This document shows, in pieces, positions 23,182 to 23,247 of a stretch of DNA of 23,247 bases (position 1 is its first letter; the number at the start of each line of letters is the position of its first letter). The stretch covers positions 1 to 23,247 of the forward strand of contig CAKPKI010000013.1 in assembly GCA_934167135.1 (NCBI GenBank), read 5' to 3'. A program made the position numbers and the translations under genes. Source of the DNA: an uncultured Clostridia bacterium. GTDB lineage: Bacteria; Bacillota; Clostridia; TANB77; CAG-508. Under the pieces are notes generated by a model. The model worked only from the letters and a program-made list of their open reading frames with translations, had not been told where the DNA came from and ran no database searches.

Positions 23182-23247
23182 AAAGCTACAATTGCTAGCC
23201 CTTTGAGATTTTCTCCTTTTAGTCGAAAACTCAAATCGGGCGAGAAC
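23164..23247. other. Structured window-edge segment, possible partial element
   Basis: GCCC (23198-23201), TTTGAG (23202-23207) and TTTTC (23209-23213) pair in order with GGGC (23238-23241), CTCAAA (23230-23235) and GAAAA (23225-23229), forming a bulged 15-bp hairpin. It is richer in G+C than the surroundings. On the minus strand a frame is open from the window edge to a TGA at 23163-23161 (28 codons, Lys/Arg/Ser-rich). I cannot tell whether this is a gene end, a dispersed repeat or a structured RNA. Confidence 0.3.

Overview
The window comes from the chromosome of a very AT-rich, endospore-forming member of the Clostridia. The grounds are the strong A/T codon bias with the standard code (TGA used as stop), AGGAGG-type ribosome binding sites, near-consensus TTGACA-N17-TATAAT promoters, a SleB-type spore cortex hydrolase, a YtxC-like sporulation protein, and the infC-rpmI-rplT operon behind a Firmicutes-style L20 attenuation leader. 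No tRNA, rRNA, CRISPR array, complete insertion sequence or prophage is visible.

Layout. 1-5264: a class A penicillin-binding protein with a long Thr/Asn tail, then an alpha-glucan phosphorylase with its own promoter and terminator. 5265-7253: an accessory island with a minus-strand AAA+/DUF4143 ATPase, iterated ~33-bp repeats upstream of it, a compact divergent unit (extended -10 promoter, 37-codon ORF, terminator), and a possible insertion-sequence relic downstream. 7185-11107: a three-gene surface operon of an exported C-terminally anchored protein, a sortase and a large DUF11/VWA protein. 11106-13660: tmcAL (minus), rnhA and a SleB-type hydrolase. 13651-16320: a small secreted membrane protein (minus), an SLC1-type symporter with altered substrate-site residues, and a YtxC-like protein (minus). 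16420-19024: a minus-strand DUF4912-GH57 branching-enzyme pair. 19131-22689: the infC-rpmI-rplT operon, then a HAD phosphatase and an IMP dehydrogenase. 22691-23247: a 112-aa unknown gene with a consensus promoter, its terminator, and two further large hairpins at the window edge.

Functional links. GH57 branching enzyme and GT35 phosphorylase point to storage alpha-glucan synthesis and breakdown, although no glycogen synthase is in the window. PBP, SleB, YtxC and the sortase operon concern the cell envelope and spore. IF3, L35, L20 and TmcAL concern translation. IMPDH and the HAD protein may both concern nucleotides.

The observations most worth a second look are: the sortase operon with an LPLTY-ending partner; the noncanonical ATA start of infC together with a perfect 8-nt long-range pairing in its leader; a 30-codon ORF whose ribosome binding site is buried in a hairpin and which overlaps the HAD start; the divergent 37-codon unit and repeats beside the ATPase; the close match of the IMPDH to the Tritrichomonas foetus type; and the unusual substrate site of the symporter. 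Several start sites are set here from promoter or ribosome-binding-site position rather than from the longest open frame (glgP, infC, the AAA ATPase).
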